A stretch of 64,000 nucleotides of DNA, from positions 2,170,001-2,234,000 of the forward strand of contig NZ_OMPN01000001.1 in assembly GCF_900291975.1 (NCBI RefSeq), given 5' to 3'. Source of the DNA: Agathobaculum massiliense (GTDB taxonomy: Bacteria > Bacillota > Clostridia > Oscillospirales > Butyricicoccaceae). Under the pieces are notes generated by a model that was not told where the DNA came from, made no database searches, and was given only the letters and a program-made list of their open reading frames with translations. Position 1 is the first letter of the stretch, and each line of letters starts with the position of its first letter. Made by a program: the position numbers and the translations under genes. Below, piece after piece: positions 1-7,782 of the stretch.

Positions 1-1
1 A

Positions 2-115
2 GGAGACGCCGGCATGACAGGTGCTGTCCGCGGCTATGATCCGTATGAAAGATTTAAGTTGAAACGAGAAAAGGAGCTGCATGAAACATGGAGGTTACCC
101 GAACTATGCCCTTGA
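2..115 (+). CDS. possible 3' end of an upstream gene (partial)
   Basis: An open frame enters from the window edge and stops just after the start of the ABC ATPase gene. The readable tail is charged (it includes the stretch [16 protein letters not shown]) and I do not recognise it. The 28-base overlap with the next gene would fit translational coupling, and a transporter subunit would be a natural neighbour. The visible part is too short to assign, and it may not be coding. Confidence 0.3.
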   Translation, partial: GDAGMTGAVRGYDPYERFKLKREKELHETWRLPELCP

Positions 116-918
116 ACCGCCATACGATGGCACTGTCTGCAAAGAGTGTGGATGCCGTGAAAGGGCGTGCCGGCGTAAAGACGGATACTGTCCTGCGTAT
201 CGAACATTTGAGCAAGAATTTCGGTTCGCATATCGTATTGCGGGACATTGATTTTTCGGTTCGTTCGGGAGAGGTCGTCTGCATCATCGGCGCTTCCGGA
301 TCGGGGAAGTCAACGATGCTGCGCTGTATCAACCATTTGGAAACACCAACGTCCGGCGAGATTACCTATGAGGGGAAAGCGGTCGGCGGCGTGCATTTTG
401 ACCTGTCGCAATATCGCGCCAAGGTCGGCATGGTGTTCCAGTCGTTTAACCTGTTCAACAATATGACGGTTTTGCAGAACTGCATGGCGGGACCGGTGCA
501 TGTGCTGCACAAAAAGAAAGCGGAGGCGAAACAGGACGCTCTGTTTTACCTGAAAAAGGTAGGTATGGCACCGTATATCAACGCGCGCCCCTCACAGCTT
601 TCGGGCGGCCAGAAGCAGCGCGTTGCGATCGCCCGTGCGCTGGCCATGCACCCGAAAATGCTGCTGTTCGATGAACCGACGAGCGCGCTCGACCCGCAGA
701 TGGTGGGCGAGGTGCTGGCGGTCATGCGTCAGCTTGCAAAAGAGGGCATGACCATGGTTGTGGTTACGCATGAGATGCAATTTGCGCGCGAGGTTTCCAA
801 CCGGACCGTATTTATGTGCGATGGCGTGATCGCGGAAAGCGGCACGCCGGAGCAGATCTTCGAGCATCCGCAGAACCCGAAAACACAGCAGTTCCTCAGC
901 CGCTTCCAGGCAAGCTGA
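88..918 (+). CDS. polar amino acid ABC transporter ATP-binding protein (GlnQ/ArtP type)
   Basis: This is the cytoplasmic ATPase of a polar amino acid uptake ABC transporter and would power a permease encoded elsewhere. Walker [10 protein letters not shown] lies at residues 68-76, the Q-loop Gln at 118, the signature LSGGQKQR at 171-178 and Walker B MLLFDEP at 191-197. The string [15 protein letters not shown] is typical of the family. The conserved domain begins only near residue 35, so the N-terminal extension is unusual and the true start could be later. The chosen ATG has AAGGAG at 71-76. The amino acid transported cannot be read from the sequence. Confidence 0.92.
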   Translation: MEVTRTMPLNRHTMALSAKSVDAVKGRAGVKTDTVLRIEHLSKNFGSHIVLRDIDFSVRSGEVVCIIGASGSGKSTMLRCINHLETPTSGEITYEGKAVGGVHFDLSQYRAKVGMVFQSFNLFNNMTVLQNCMAGPVHVLHKKKAEAKQDALFYLKKVGMAPYINARPSQLSGGQKQRVAIARALAMHPKMLLFDEPTSALDPQMVGEVLAVMRQLAKEGMTMVVVTHEMQFAREVSNRTVFMCDGVIAESGTPEQIFEHPQNPKTQQFLSRFQAS

Positions 919-924
919 GGCTGG

Positions 925-953
925 AAGGCGCGGCACGGAAAGGGCCGCGCCTT
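925..953 (+). terminator. hairpin after the ABC ATPase gene
   Basis: A perfect 10-bp stem (AAGGCGCGGC with GCCGCGCCTT) closes a 9-base loop directly after the stop codon. The following bases GCTTTGCGC are poor in T, so it may be a weak terminator or an mRNA 3' stabiliser. Confidence 0.45.
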
Positions 954-983
954 GCTTTGCGCAGACAGAAAGGAGAGATAAAA

Positions 984-1868
984 ATGGAGCTTCGGACCCG
1001 TCTGGCAGAATATATGTCCTTGCGCTCTCTGGGACTGATTGTTGCAGGTACGTTTTTATTTTCGTTTGGCATGAACGTATTTATCACCCCGTTGGGACTG
1101 TTCAGCGGCGGTTTTCTGGGCATTGCACAGCTGGTGCGGGCATTTCTGGTTAATGTGCTGGGGCTCAGCCTTGGAAACGCGGATATAGCGGGCATCCTGT
1201 ATTTCTTGATGAGCGTCCCGCTGCTGATACTGGCGTACAGCCAGCTGGGAAGGCCGTTTTTTATCAAAACGCTGGTCTGTACCGGACTGTACAGCTTTTT
1301 CCTGACCGTGATCACGGGGCCAGAGCAGCCGATTTTTTCGGATACGCTGACCTCCTGTATCGTTGGAGGGCTGGTTGCGGGCGTTGGCGCAGGGCTTACG
1401 CTGGTTTCGGGCGGCTGCGGCGGTGGGGAGGAAATATTGTGCGTGTATCTGGCGCAGAAAAACCCGTCATTCAGTGTGGGACGTGTATGTATCCTGATTA
1501 ACGTGCTCGTATTCGGCTGCTGCGCGGTATTCTTCAATCTGCCTGCGGCGATCTATTCGGTTATCTATTCCGTGACCGCCAACCTGACGCTTGACAGGGT
1601 GCATTTCCAGCGTATTACGATGGATGTCATGATTATCACCAAGCTGGATAATATGGAACAGCTGGTATTTGATACGGTGCAGCGCGGTGTGACAAGGCTG
1701 CATGGAGAGGGCGGCTATACTCGGGAATCGACCAATGTGCTGCTGACGGTAGTATCCAAGGACGAGGCATTTGCACTTAAACGTGCGGTGCGCAAGCGCG
1801 ATCCGGATGCTTTCATCATTGTACATGATGATATCGGCGTTGCAGGGAATTTCGAGATGCGTCTGTAA
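984..1868 (+). CDS. YitT family membrane protein
   Basis: A 294-residue integral membrane protein with about five hydrophobic N-terminal segments, then a soluble domain from about residue 205 that matches the DUF2179 pattern (GVTRLHGEGGYT, then a DPDAFIIVHD segment). The glycine-rich stretch LVSGGCGGGEE lies in the membrane part. YitT-family proteins are common in Bacillota, but their transport role is not established. The ATG follows AGAAAGGAGA at 967-976. A longer open frame upstream overlaps the ATPase gene and is rejected because it lacks a ribosome binding site. Confidence 0.9.
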   Translation: MELRTRLAEYMSLRSLGLIVAGTFLFSFGMNVFITPLGLFSGGFLGIAQLVRAFLVNVLGLSLGNADIAGILYFLMSVPLLILAYSQLGRPFFIKTLVCTGLYSFFLTVITGPEQPIFSDTLTSCIVGGLVAGVGAGLTLVSGGCGGGEEILCVYLAQKNPSFSVGRVCILINVLVFGCCAVFFNLPAAIYSVIYSVTANLTLDRVHFQRITMDVMIITKLDNMEQLVFDTVQRGVTRLHGEGGYTRESTNVLLTVVSKDEAFALKRAVRKRDPDAFIIVHDDIGVAGNFEMRL

Positions 1869-1881
1869 ACAATCAAACAGG

Positions 1882-1916
1882 AGGCTGGTGCGGCAATGTG
1901 CCGCACCAGCCTTTCT
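1882..1916 (+). terminator. intrinsic terminator after the YitT gene
   Basis: A perfect 14-bp inverted repeat (1882-1895 with 1899-1912) has a 3-base loop and is followed by TTTCTGT. It separates the first two genes from the cobalt transporter promoter just downstream. Confidence 0.65.
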
Positions 1917-1922
1917 GTGCTG

Positions 1923-1951
1923 TTGACAAATGGCGGGGTTGGCTCTACAAT
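1923..1951 (+). promoter_or_regulatory. sigma-A type promoter for cbiQ-cbiO
   Basis: TTGACA and TACAAT are separated by 17 bases, and the start codon of cbiQ lies 35 bases downstream. This is close to the vegetative consensus. No B12-riboswitch motif lies between it and cbiQ. Confidence 0.75.
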
Positions 1952-1985
1952 AAGCACAATATCGGACGGGAAAGGAGAGGGGGAT

Positions 1986-2774
1986 ATGCGCCATAACGGA
2001 CACGGCGTGCGCTCGGTCGATCATCTGGCATACTGCTCCGGCATGAACGACTGGAACCCTGGGTTCAAAGTCGTGCTGTCGCTGGGGACGCTGGCGATCT
2101 GTCTGGCGGCAGACCGCGCGGTGGTATCCCTTGCGGTGATCGCCGTGCTGGCGTGGCTGCAAAACGTCAGGGGCGGGGTGCGGCTGTCCGCCTATATCGG
2201 ACTTTTACGGGCGCCGCTGGTCTTCCTGTTGCTGGGCGGGCTGGCGGTGGCGTGCGATATTTCCCGCGTGCCGGCCGGTGACTGGAGCCTGCCGTTGCCC
2301 GGGTTTTATCTCTGTACCGACTGGGACCGCGCGCGCTTTGCGTGCGGCCTGGTTCTCAAAGCGCTTGGCGCGGTGAGCGCCATGTATCTGCTCGCGCTCA
2401 CGACAACGGCCTGCGAGCTGGTGTCGGTGCTGCATCGGGTCCGTTTGCCTAGCCTGCTGACCGAGCTGATGTATCTGACCTACCGGTTTATTTTTGTGCT
2501 GCTGGATACATATGGCCGTATGTATGACGCGGCGGCGGCACGACTGGGCTGGCGGGATTTCCGCACCTCCTGCCGCTCGTTCGGCGGCACGGCGGCCAAC
2601 CTGCTCGTCGTGGCGCTGCGGCGGTCGAGGAATTATTCGAATGCGATGGCGGCGCGAGGCTATGACGGCGCGCTGCACTTTTTGGAAGAGAAAAAGCCCC
2701 TGCGGCGCGCGCAGGTGGCTTGGACGCTGGTATTCTGGACAGCGCTGCTGGCCATGCGGCTGGCGGCAGGATAG
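1986..2774 (+). CDS. cbiQ: energy-coupling factor transporter transmembrane protein CbiQ
   Basis: This is the T component of the cobalt ECF transporter, linking the CbiO ATPase to the CbiM-CbiN substrate unit. The 262-residue protein has five or so hydrophobic helices. The segment MAARGYDGALHF carries the Ala-Arg-Gly coupling motif by which EcfT proteins contact the ATPase. The ATG is preceded by GGAAAGGAG at 1969-1977. Unlike the usual cbiMNQO order, cbiQ-cbiO come first here and are separated from cbiMN by a promoter and a riboswitch. Confidence 0.9.
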   Translation: MRHNGHGVRSVDHLAYCSGMNDWNPGFKVVLSLGTLAICLAADRAVVSLAVIAVLAWLQNVRGGVRLSAYIGLLRAPLVFLLLGGLAVACDISRVPAGDWSLPLPGFYLCTDWDRARFACGLVLKALGAVSAMYLLALTTTACELVSVLHRVRLPSLLTELMYLTYRFIFVLLDTYGRMYDAAAARLGWRDFRTSCRSFGGTAANLLVVALRRSRNYSNAMAARGYDGALHFLEEKKPLRRAQVAWTLVFWTALLAMRLAAG

Positions 2775-2786
2775 AAAGGAGCCGCG

Positions 2787-3620
2787 ATGCGGGAAATCGT
2801 TTTTCGGGCAAAGGACCTGTATTTTTCCTACGACGGGAAAAAGAACGCGCTCGATGGCGCTTCGCTCGACCTGTACGCGGGGGAGCGGCTGGCGGTTTTG
2901 GGGGCCAACGGAGCGGGAAAGTCAACGTTTTTCCTGTGTCTGAACGGCGTGCTGGCGCCCGACCGCGGCACGATGCTGCTGGATGGGGAACTGATCGGGA
3001 AAAAGGAGCGCGGGCGGCTGTGTCGACGGGCGGGCATTGTGTTTCAGAACGCGGACGACCAGATCATTGCGTCCACCGTTGCGGCCGAGGTTTCGTTCGG
3101 CCCGATGAACCTGCGGCTGCCGGAGGCGGAGGTTGCCTGCCGCGTGGAGCACGCGCTCGACTACATGGAGCTGCAGCCGTTCCGCGCCCGTCCGCCACAC
3201 GAGCTGTCTGGAGGGGAGAAAAAACGCGTGACGATCGCGGACATCCTGGCGATGGAAAATGACATCCTGCTGTTCGACGAGCCGGGTGCGTCGCTCGATC
3301 CGGCGGGAGAGGAGCGGTTGGAGGCTGTGCTGGACCGCCTGCATGCGGACGGCAGAACGCTGGTCATTTCCACACATGATATGGATTTCGCCTACCGCTG
3401 GGCGGACCGGATCGCAGTGTTCTGTGCGGGCCGCGTTTTGGCGGCGGGCGCACCGGAGACGGTGTTTCGGGATACGCGCCTGATGGCGCGCACGCATCTG
3501 CGCCCCCCGCTGCTGCTGGATGTGTTCGACCGACTGGCGGCGCGCGGCTTTGTGCCGGCGGGTGCCGCCTGCCCCAAAACGCCGGATGGGCTGGAGGCTC
3601 TGCTCGGTAGAGAAAAATAG
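2787..3620 (+). CDS. cbiO: cobalt ECF transporter ATPase CbiO
   Basis: A 277-residue ABC ATPase with Walker A GANGAGKST near residues 39-47, the Q-loop in GIVFQNADDQI, signature LSGGEKKR and Walker B ILLFDEP, followed by the H-loop STHDMD. The FQNADDQI string is typical of the CbiO/EcfA group. It lies 12 bases after cbiQ behind AAAGGAG and completes the energising module for cobalt import. A C-terminal extension after residue 230 is also common in CbiO. Confidence 0.93.
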   Translation: MREIVFRAKDLYFSYDGKKNALDGASLDLYAGERLAVLGANGAGKSTFFLCLNGVLAPDRGTMLLDGELIGKKERGRLCRRAGIVFQNADDQIIASTVAAEVSFGPMNLRLPEAEVACRVEHALDYMELQPFRARPPHELSGGEKKRVTIADILAMENDILLFDEPGASLDPAGEERLEAVLDRLHADGRTLVISTHDMDFAYRWADRIAVFCAGRVLAAGAPETVFRDTRLMARTHLRPPLLLDVFDRLAARGFVPAGAACPKTPDGLEALLGREK

Positions 3621-3639
3621 CAAAGCCGCCGGCGCGGCC

Positions 3640-3668
3640 TTGAACAGCGCGCGCGGCTATGCTATAAT
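3640..3668 (+). promoter_or_regulatory. promoter ahead of the cobalamin riboswitch
   Basis: TTGAAC and a perfect TATAAT are separated by 17 bases. They start 19 bases after the cbiO stop codon. The predicted start of transcription near 3675 falls just upstream of the riboswitch, so the main biosynthetic operon can be transcribed independently of cbiQO. Confidence 0.75.
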
Positions 3669-3706
3669 ACAACCAGCTTCTTCCGGCCGGATCGCGGTAC
3701 GGATAC

Positions 3707-3876
3707 AAAAAGGTGCCTGCCATTTCTCCGGCAGGATAATAGGGAAAGAGGTGTGATTCCTCTGCGGTCCCGCCGCTGTAAGGGCAGAGTCCGCCGCCAG
3801 ACGAGAGCCACTGGGTCATCCCGGGAAGGCCGGCGGAACGGATGATGACGCCCAAGCCAGAATACCTGCCCTTTTG
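3707..3876 (+). promoter_or_regulatory. cobalamin (AdoCbl-type) riboswitch
   Basis: Several conserved blocks of the cobalamin aptamer are present in order: GGATAATAGGGAA, then GCGGTCCCGCCGCTGTAA, then AGCCACTGGG, GGGAAGGC and the B12 box AAGCCAGAATACCTGCC at 3854-3870. The closing P1 helix is visible as AAAAGG at 3708-3713 pairing with CCTTTT at 3870-3875. By family knowledge it binds a cobalamin and lowers expression. Here it would control cobalt import and corrin synthesis from cbiM onward. Confidence 0.95.
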
Positions 3877-4042
3877 GATGGAAGCGCATAGCGGTTACGA
3901 GTGATAGCCGGTGTGCGGAAAGCCTGCTTTTACCAAGGGGGAAGTGGGCGTTCGATGCCGGTCCGATGCGTGGGAAGCATTTGGATGCGGTGTTTTTTTT
4001 ACGGCGGCCCCAACGGGGCCGGTCAGGAAAGGAGAAAATAAA
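3877..4042 (+). promoter_or_regulatory. probable expression platform of the riboswitch
   Basis: No gene lies between the aptamer and cbiM. An 8-base T run at 3993-4000 follows an imperfect dyad (CCGATGC with GCATTTGG), which suggests conditional termination. A second hairpin, CGGCCCC with GGGGCCG at 4005-4021, ends a few bases before the cbiM ribosome binding site. I cannot tell from reading whether control acts on transcription or on translation. Confidence 0.45.
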
Positions 4043-4786
4043 ATGACAGGTAAACAACGAAAGCTGGTTCGTATCACGGCATGCGCGGCATTGCTCGGCT
4101 GCGTTCTGCCCACCGCGGGCGCCATGCATATCATGGAGGGTTTTCTGCCGCCGGCGATGTGCGTTCTCTGGGGCGTGGCCGCGCTGCCCTTCCTGCTGGC
4201 AGGGTACTTTTCCCTCCAGCGGGCGGTCGTGCGCGACCGGCGCTCGGTCACGCTGATCGCAATGGCGGGGGCGTTTATTTTTGTGATCTCGTCGCTGAAG
4301 ATCCCGTCGGTCACCGGCTCCTGCTCGCATATGACGGGTACTGGTCTGGGCGCGATCCTGTTCGGCCCAAGCGCGGTGTCCATTCTTGGCGTGATCGTGC
4401 TGCTGTTTCAGGCCATTCTGCTGGCGCACGGCGGCTTGACGACGCTGGGGGCGAATACCTTTTCCATGGCGGTCGCGGGGCCGTTTGTTTCGTTCGGCAT
4501 ATACAAGCTGTGTCAGAAGCTGAGAGTTAATAAAATGGTATCGGTTTTTCTGGCGGCAGCACTGGGTGACCTGCTCACCTACTGCGTGACCAGCCTGCAG
4601 CTCGCGGTGGCGTACCCGTCTGTCGTGGGTGGCGTTTCAGGCTCGGCGGTGGAGTTTCTGGGGGTTTTTGCGCCGACGCAGCTTCCGCTCGCCATCCTGG
4701 AGGGTGTGCTGACCGTGGCCGTCATGATTATGCTGGAATCCTATGCGCGTCCAGAACTGTGTGCCGTCGGCTTTGAGGAGGGATAA
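4043..4786 (+). CDS. cbiM: cobalt ECF transporter substrate-binding subunit CbiM
   Basis: The S component that binds and passes cobalt ions. A signal peptide of about 27 residues ends in PTAGA, and the mature protein would begin MHIMEGFLP. That N terminus is known in CbiM/NikM to supply metal ligands, including its second-position His. Several hydrophobic helices follow, with the conserved segments [20 protein letters not shown] and [14 protein letters not shown]. The ATG follows AGGAAAGGAG at 4025-4034; a longer frame begins in the riboswitch region and is unlikely. First gene under the riboswitch. Confidence 0.95.
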   Translation: MTGKQRKLVRITACAALLGCVLPTAGAMHIMEGFLPPAMCVLWGVAALPFLLAGYFSLQRAVVRDRRSVTLIAMAGAFIFVISSLKIPSVTGSCSHMTGTGLGAILFGPSAVSILGVIVLLFQAILLAHGGLTTLGANTFSMAVAGPFVSFGIYKLCQKLRVNKMVSVFLAAALGDLLTYCVTSLQLAVAYPSVVGGVSGSAVEFLGVFAPTQLPLAILEGVLTVAVMIMLESYARPELCAVGFEEG

Positions 4787-4789
4787 GGA

Positions 4790-5122
4790 ATGACCAGAAA
4801 AAACAAATCGTTGCTGATTGTCCTGCTCCTGCTGTGTGTGGTGCTGGTTGCCGGTCCCGTGTTCGCGCTGCGCGGCGCGGAGTTCGGCGGCTCGGATGAC
4901 GCGGGGAGTATCAAGGTGGCGGAGATCACGGGCGAGGATTATGAGCCGTGGTTCACACCGGTGTTTGAGCAGTTGCTCGGTGGTGAACTGCCGGGCGAGC
5001 TGGAAAGCCTGCTGTTCTGCGTGCAAACCGGCATAGGCGTGGGTGTGATCGCCTTTTTCCTTGGCCGGTTCGTGGAGCGGAAGAAGCAGGAGACCGCGCG
5101 CGGACAGGAAAAAGAAAAATAA
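4790..5122 (+). CDS. cbiN: cobalt transport protein CbiN
   Basis: A 110-residue accessory membrane subunit of the cobalt transporter. It has two hydrophobic segments (about residues 8-26 and 76-94) flanking an extracytoplasmic loop with EDYEPWFTPVFE, which resembles the conserved CbiN loop. The tail is charged and cytoplasmic. It starts 3 bases after cbiM stops, so the two are probably translated together. CbiN is needed with CbiM for metal loading in characterised systems. Confidence 0.9.
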   Translation: MTRKNKSLLIVLLLLCVVLVAGPVFALRGAEFGGSDDAGSIKVAEITGEDYEPWFTPVFEQLLGGELPGELESLLFCVQTGIGVGVIAFFLGRFVERKKQETARGQEKEK

Positions 5123-5128
5123 AAGGAG

Positions 5129-5164
5129 AGCAGAGCGGGAGAAATGGACCGCTCTGCTTTTCTT
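5129..5164 (+). terminator. terminator-like hairpin between cbiN and cbiD
   Basis: A perfect 10-bp stem, AGCAGAGCGG (5129-5138) with CCGCTCTGCT (5149-5158), is followed by TTTCTT. It sits inside the operon, so it probably lets only part of transcription continue into the biosynthetic genes, which would raise transporter mRNA over enzyme mRNA. Confidence 0.6.
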
Positions 5165-5204
5165 ACCTTTCATCAAGGATGCTTTGCGGAAAGGAGGGCC
5201 GTCT

Positions 5205-6341
5205 GTGCGGGGAAATACCATAGCGTACAGCGGTGGGCAGGCGTTGCGGCGCGGCTGGACGACCGGCTCCTGCGCAGCGGCGGCCGCGCAGGCGGCTGCG
5301 CTGCTGCTGCTGACAGGGCGGGCGCCCGCTGTGATCCGGCTGGAAACGCCGGGGGGAGTGTTGTTTTCCCTGCCGGTAGAGGGGCCGCATCTGGAAGGTG
5401 GCGCGGCGGTCTGCACGGTGCGCAAGGACGCGGGCGACGACCCTGACGTTACCAATGGCGTGCGTATTTCAGCGGCGGTGCGCCGCGCGGCTGGCGGCGT
5501 CACGATTGACGGCGGCGCGGGCGTGGGACGGGTGACAAAGCCCGGCCTTTCCGTGCCGGTAGGCGAGGCGGCGATCAACCCGGGGCCGCGCGCGCAGATC
5601 GCGGCGGCGGTCGCCCGAGCTGCGCGGGAAGCGGGTTATGCGGGCGGCTTTTCGGTTATCCTTTCTGCAGAAAACGGCGCGGCGCTAGCAGAACAGACCT
5701 ACAACAGGCATCTGGGCGTGGTGGGTGGCATCTCCATTCTGGGTACGAGTGGCATCGTGGAACCCATGAGCGAAAAGGCGCTGGTCGATACCATCCGGCT
5801 TGAGCTGGACAGCCTGTACGCGCAGGGACAGCGCATCGCGTTCCTGTGTCCGGGAAACTACGGCGCGGATTTCGCGCGGGACACGTTGGGCCTGGAGCTG
5901 GGGCGCGCGGTCAAATGCTCAAATTTTATCGGGGAGGCGCTCGACCACGCGGTTTACCGCGGCTATCCGGATATCCTGCTGGTCGGCCATGCGGGAAAGC
6001 TGGTCAAGCTGGCGGCCGGAGGGATGAACACCCACTCCTCGGTCGCGGACGGGCGGCAGGAGATCTTCACCGCGCACGCGGCGCTGTGCGGGGCGGGACA
6101 GGATACGCTCGCGGCGCTGATGGAGGCGGTCTCGGTGGATGCGTGCGTTGCGGCGCTGGACAAGGCCGGCCTGCGAGAGCCGGTGCTCGCCCGCATTGGA
6201 AAAGCGATGGAGGAACGGCTCGCGCGTCGGCTGAAACAGCGGGCGCATGGGGCGTTTATCATGTTTACAGGACAGTACGGCGTGCTGGCGGAATCGCCGG
6301 ACGCGCGGCGCCTGTGCGGGAAGCTGAGGGAGGATGTATGA
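5205..6341 (+). CDS. cbiD: cobalt-precorrin-5B C1-methyltransferase CbiD
   Basis: CbiD methylates C1 of cobalt-precorrin-5B with S-adenosylmethionine to give cobalt-precorrin-6A. The N-terminal motif LRRGWTTGSCAAAAAQAAA is highly conserved in the family, as are TNGVRISAAV and GVGRVTKPGL. I chose the GTG start because AAGGAGG at 5191-5197 is 7 bases upstream and the product (378 residues) has normal length. The longer open frame reads back through the hairpin and cbiN. It overlaps the next start as ATGA. Confidence 0.93.
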   Translation: MRGNTIAYSGGQALRRGWTTGSCAAAAAQAAALLLLTGRAPAVIRLETPGGVLFSLPVEGPHLEGGAAVCTVRKDAGDDPDVTNGVRISAAVRRAAGGVTIDGGAGVGRVTKPGLSVPVGEAAINPGPRAQIAAAVARAAREAGYAGGFSVILSAENGAALAEQTYNRHLGVVGGISILGTSGIVEPMSEKALVDTIRLELDSLYAQGQRIAFLCPGNYGADFARDTLGLELGRAVKCSNFIGEALDHAVYRGYPDILLVGHAGKLVKLAAGGMNTHSSVADGRQEIFTAHAALCGAGQDTLAALMEAVSVDACVAALDKAGLREPVLARIGKAMEERLARRLKQRAHGAFIMFTGQYGVLAESPDARRLCGKLREDV

Positions 6342-7030
6342 GCAAAGGAAAGCTGTACGGCGTGGGTGTGGGGCCGGGGAACCCCGAACTGCTGACTGTC
6401 AAAGCGGTGCGCGTGATTCAGGAAAGCGACGTGGTGGCTGTGCCGCAGGCGGGTGCGGGCGAGCAGGCCGCGCTGGCGATCGCGGCAGAGTATATCGGGG
6501 ACAAGCCGGTGCTTCACTGCGATATGCCGATGACGCGCGACCGCGCGGCTCGGGACGCCAGCCATGATCGTGCCGCGGACACCATCTGCGCTTTGCTGGA
6601 TGAGGGAAAAACGGTTGCGTTCCTCACCTTGGGCGACCCGTCTGTGTACTCAACCTGCTGGTATGTCCACCGGCGCGTCGCCGCGCGGGGGTACGCGGTG
6701 GAAATGGTACCCGGCGTCCCCTCGTTCTGTGCGGCGGCGGCCGCGCTCGGCCGCGCGCTGTGCGAGGACGACGAGATGCTGCACATCATTCCCGCGTCGC
6801 ACGGCGCGTTGGACGCGGCGCTCGACCTGCCGGGCGGCAAAGTGCTGATGAAGGCGGGAAAGGCTATACTCGAGGTGCGCGACAGGCTGGCCGAGCGCGG
6901 CGTGCTACAGAACGCCGCGCTCGTTGAGCGGTGCGGCATGAAAGGCGAACGCATCGTGTCCGAGCTGGATACGCTGGACGACCCGACCGGATATTTTTCC
7001 ATTATTCTGGTCAAGGAGGATAAGGCATGA
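6338..7030 (+). CDS. cbiL: cobalt-factor II C20-methyltransferase CbiL
   Basis: A 230-residue tetrapyrrole methylase that methylates C20 of cobalt-factor II. The N-terminal GVGVGPGNPELLTVKAV binds S-adenosylmethionine, and LTLGDPSVYSTCWYV and MVPGVPSFCAAAAALG are the matching CobI/CbiL signatures. Its ATG overlaps the cbiD stop (ATGA) and its last bases overlap cbiF. AGGGAGGAT precedes the start. Specificity for C20 rests on family resemblance and on the presence of separate CbiF and CbiH genes. Confidence 0.92.
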   Translation: MSKGKLYGVGVGPGNPELLTVKAVRVIQESDVVAVPQAGAGEQAALAIAAEYIGDKPVLHCDMPMTRDRAARDASHDRAADTICALLDEGKTVAFLTLGDPSVYSTCWYVHRRVAARGYAVEMVPGVPSFCAAAAALGRALCEDDEMLHIIPASHGALDAALDLPGGKVLMKAGKAILEVRDRLAERGVLQNAALVERCGMKGERIVSELDTLDDPTGYFSIILVKEDKA

Positions 7031-7782
7031 TCTATTTTGTCGGCGCGGGCGCGGGCGCGCCCGACCTGATCACCGTGCGCGGCGCGCGCCTGCTGGGCGA
7101 GGCGGATGTCATCGTTTATGCCGGCTCGCTGGTCAACCCCGCGCTGCTGGACTATAAAAAGCGGGGCTGCGCGGTGTACGACAGCGCGAGGATGACGCTC
7201 GAGGAGGTAATCGCGGTGATGGCGCCCGCGGCGCGGGCGGGCCAGACCGTCGTGCGTCTGCACACGGGCGACCCGTGCGTGTACGGCGCGCACCGCGAGC
7301 AGATGGACGCGCTCGACCGCCTGGGGCTGGACTATGAAGTCTGCCCAGGCGTATCCTCGTTCTGCGGCGCGGCGGCGGCGCTCCGCGCCGAGTACACCCT
7401 GCCGAACGTCAGCCAGACGGTTATCCTGACCCGCATGGAAGGGCGCACGCCCGTGCCGGAAAGCGAGCGGATCGAAGCCCTTGCCGCGCATGGCGCGACC
7501 ATGGTGGTTTTCCTATCGGCGGGGCAGCTCGAAAAGCTGTCCCAGCGGCTGCTCGCGGGCGGCTACGCGCCCGACACGCCGGCGGCGATCGTCTACAAGG
7601 CGACCTGGCCGGATGAGAGGATCGTCCACACCACGGTGGCGGGGCTGGCCGAGGCCGGCGCGCGCGCGGGCATCACCAAAACCGCGCTCATCACGGTCGG
7701 CGGCTTTCTGGGGGAGGAGTACGATCGCTCTCGGCTGTACGATCCGTCGTTCGCCACCGGCTTCCGCGAGGCGAGCCGATGA
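7027..7782 (+). CDS. cbiF: cobalt-precorrin-4 C11-methyltransferase CbiF
   Basis: A 251-residue tetrapyrrole methylase. FVGAGAGAPDLITVRGARLL, VRLHTGDPCVYGAHREQMDA and VCPGVSSFCGAAAALRAEYT are close to CobM/CbiF consensus segments, including the HTGDP loop at the substrate pocket. It transfers a methyl group to C11 to give cobalt-precorrin-5A. AAGGAGG at 7014-7020 lies within the end of cbiL, and the start overlaps its stop codon, so the two are probably coupled. Confidence 0.94.
   Translation: MIYFVGAGAGAPDLITVRGARLLGEADVIVYAGSLVNPALLDYKKRGCAVYDSARMTLEEVIAVMAPAARAGQTVVRLHTGDPCVYGAHREQMDALDRLGLDYEVCPGVSSFCGAAAALRAEYTLPNVSQTVILTRMEGRTPVPESERIEALAAHGATMVVFLSAGQLEKLSQRLLAGGYAPDTPAAIVYKATWPDERIVHTTVAGLAEAGARAGITKTALITVGGFLGEEYDRSRLYDPSFATGFREASR

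Noticed and set aside
88-126. A later start (106 or 127) for the ABC ATPase
   Set aside because: Neither in-frame ATG has a good ribosome binding site. I kept 88, but the unconserved N terminus means this remains open.
4637-5578. Reverse-strand frame of 313 codons across cbiN-cbiD
   Set aside because: It overlaps two well-supported genes and the hairpin between them, and its product is low-complexity.
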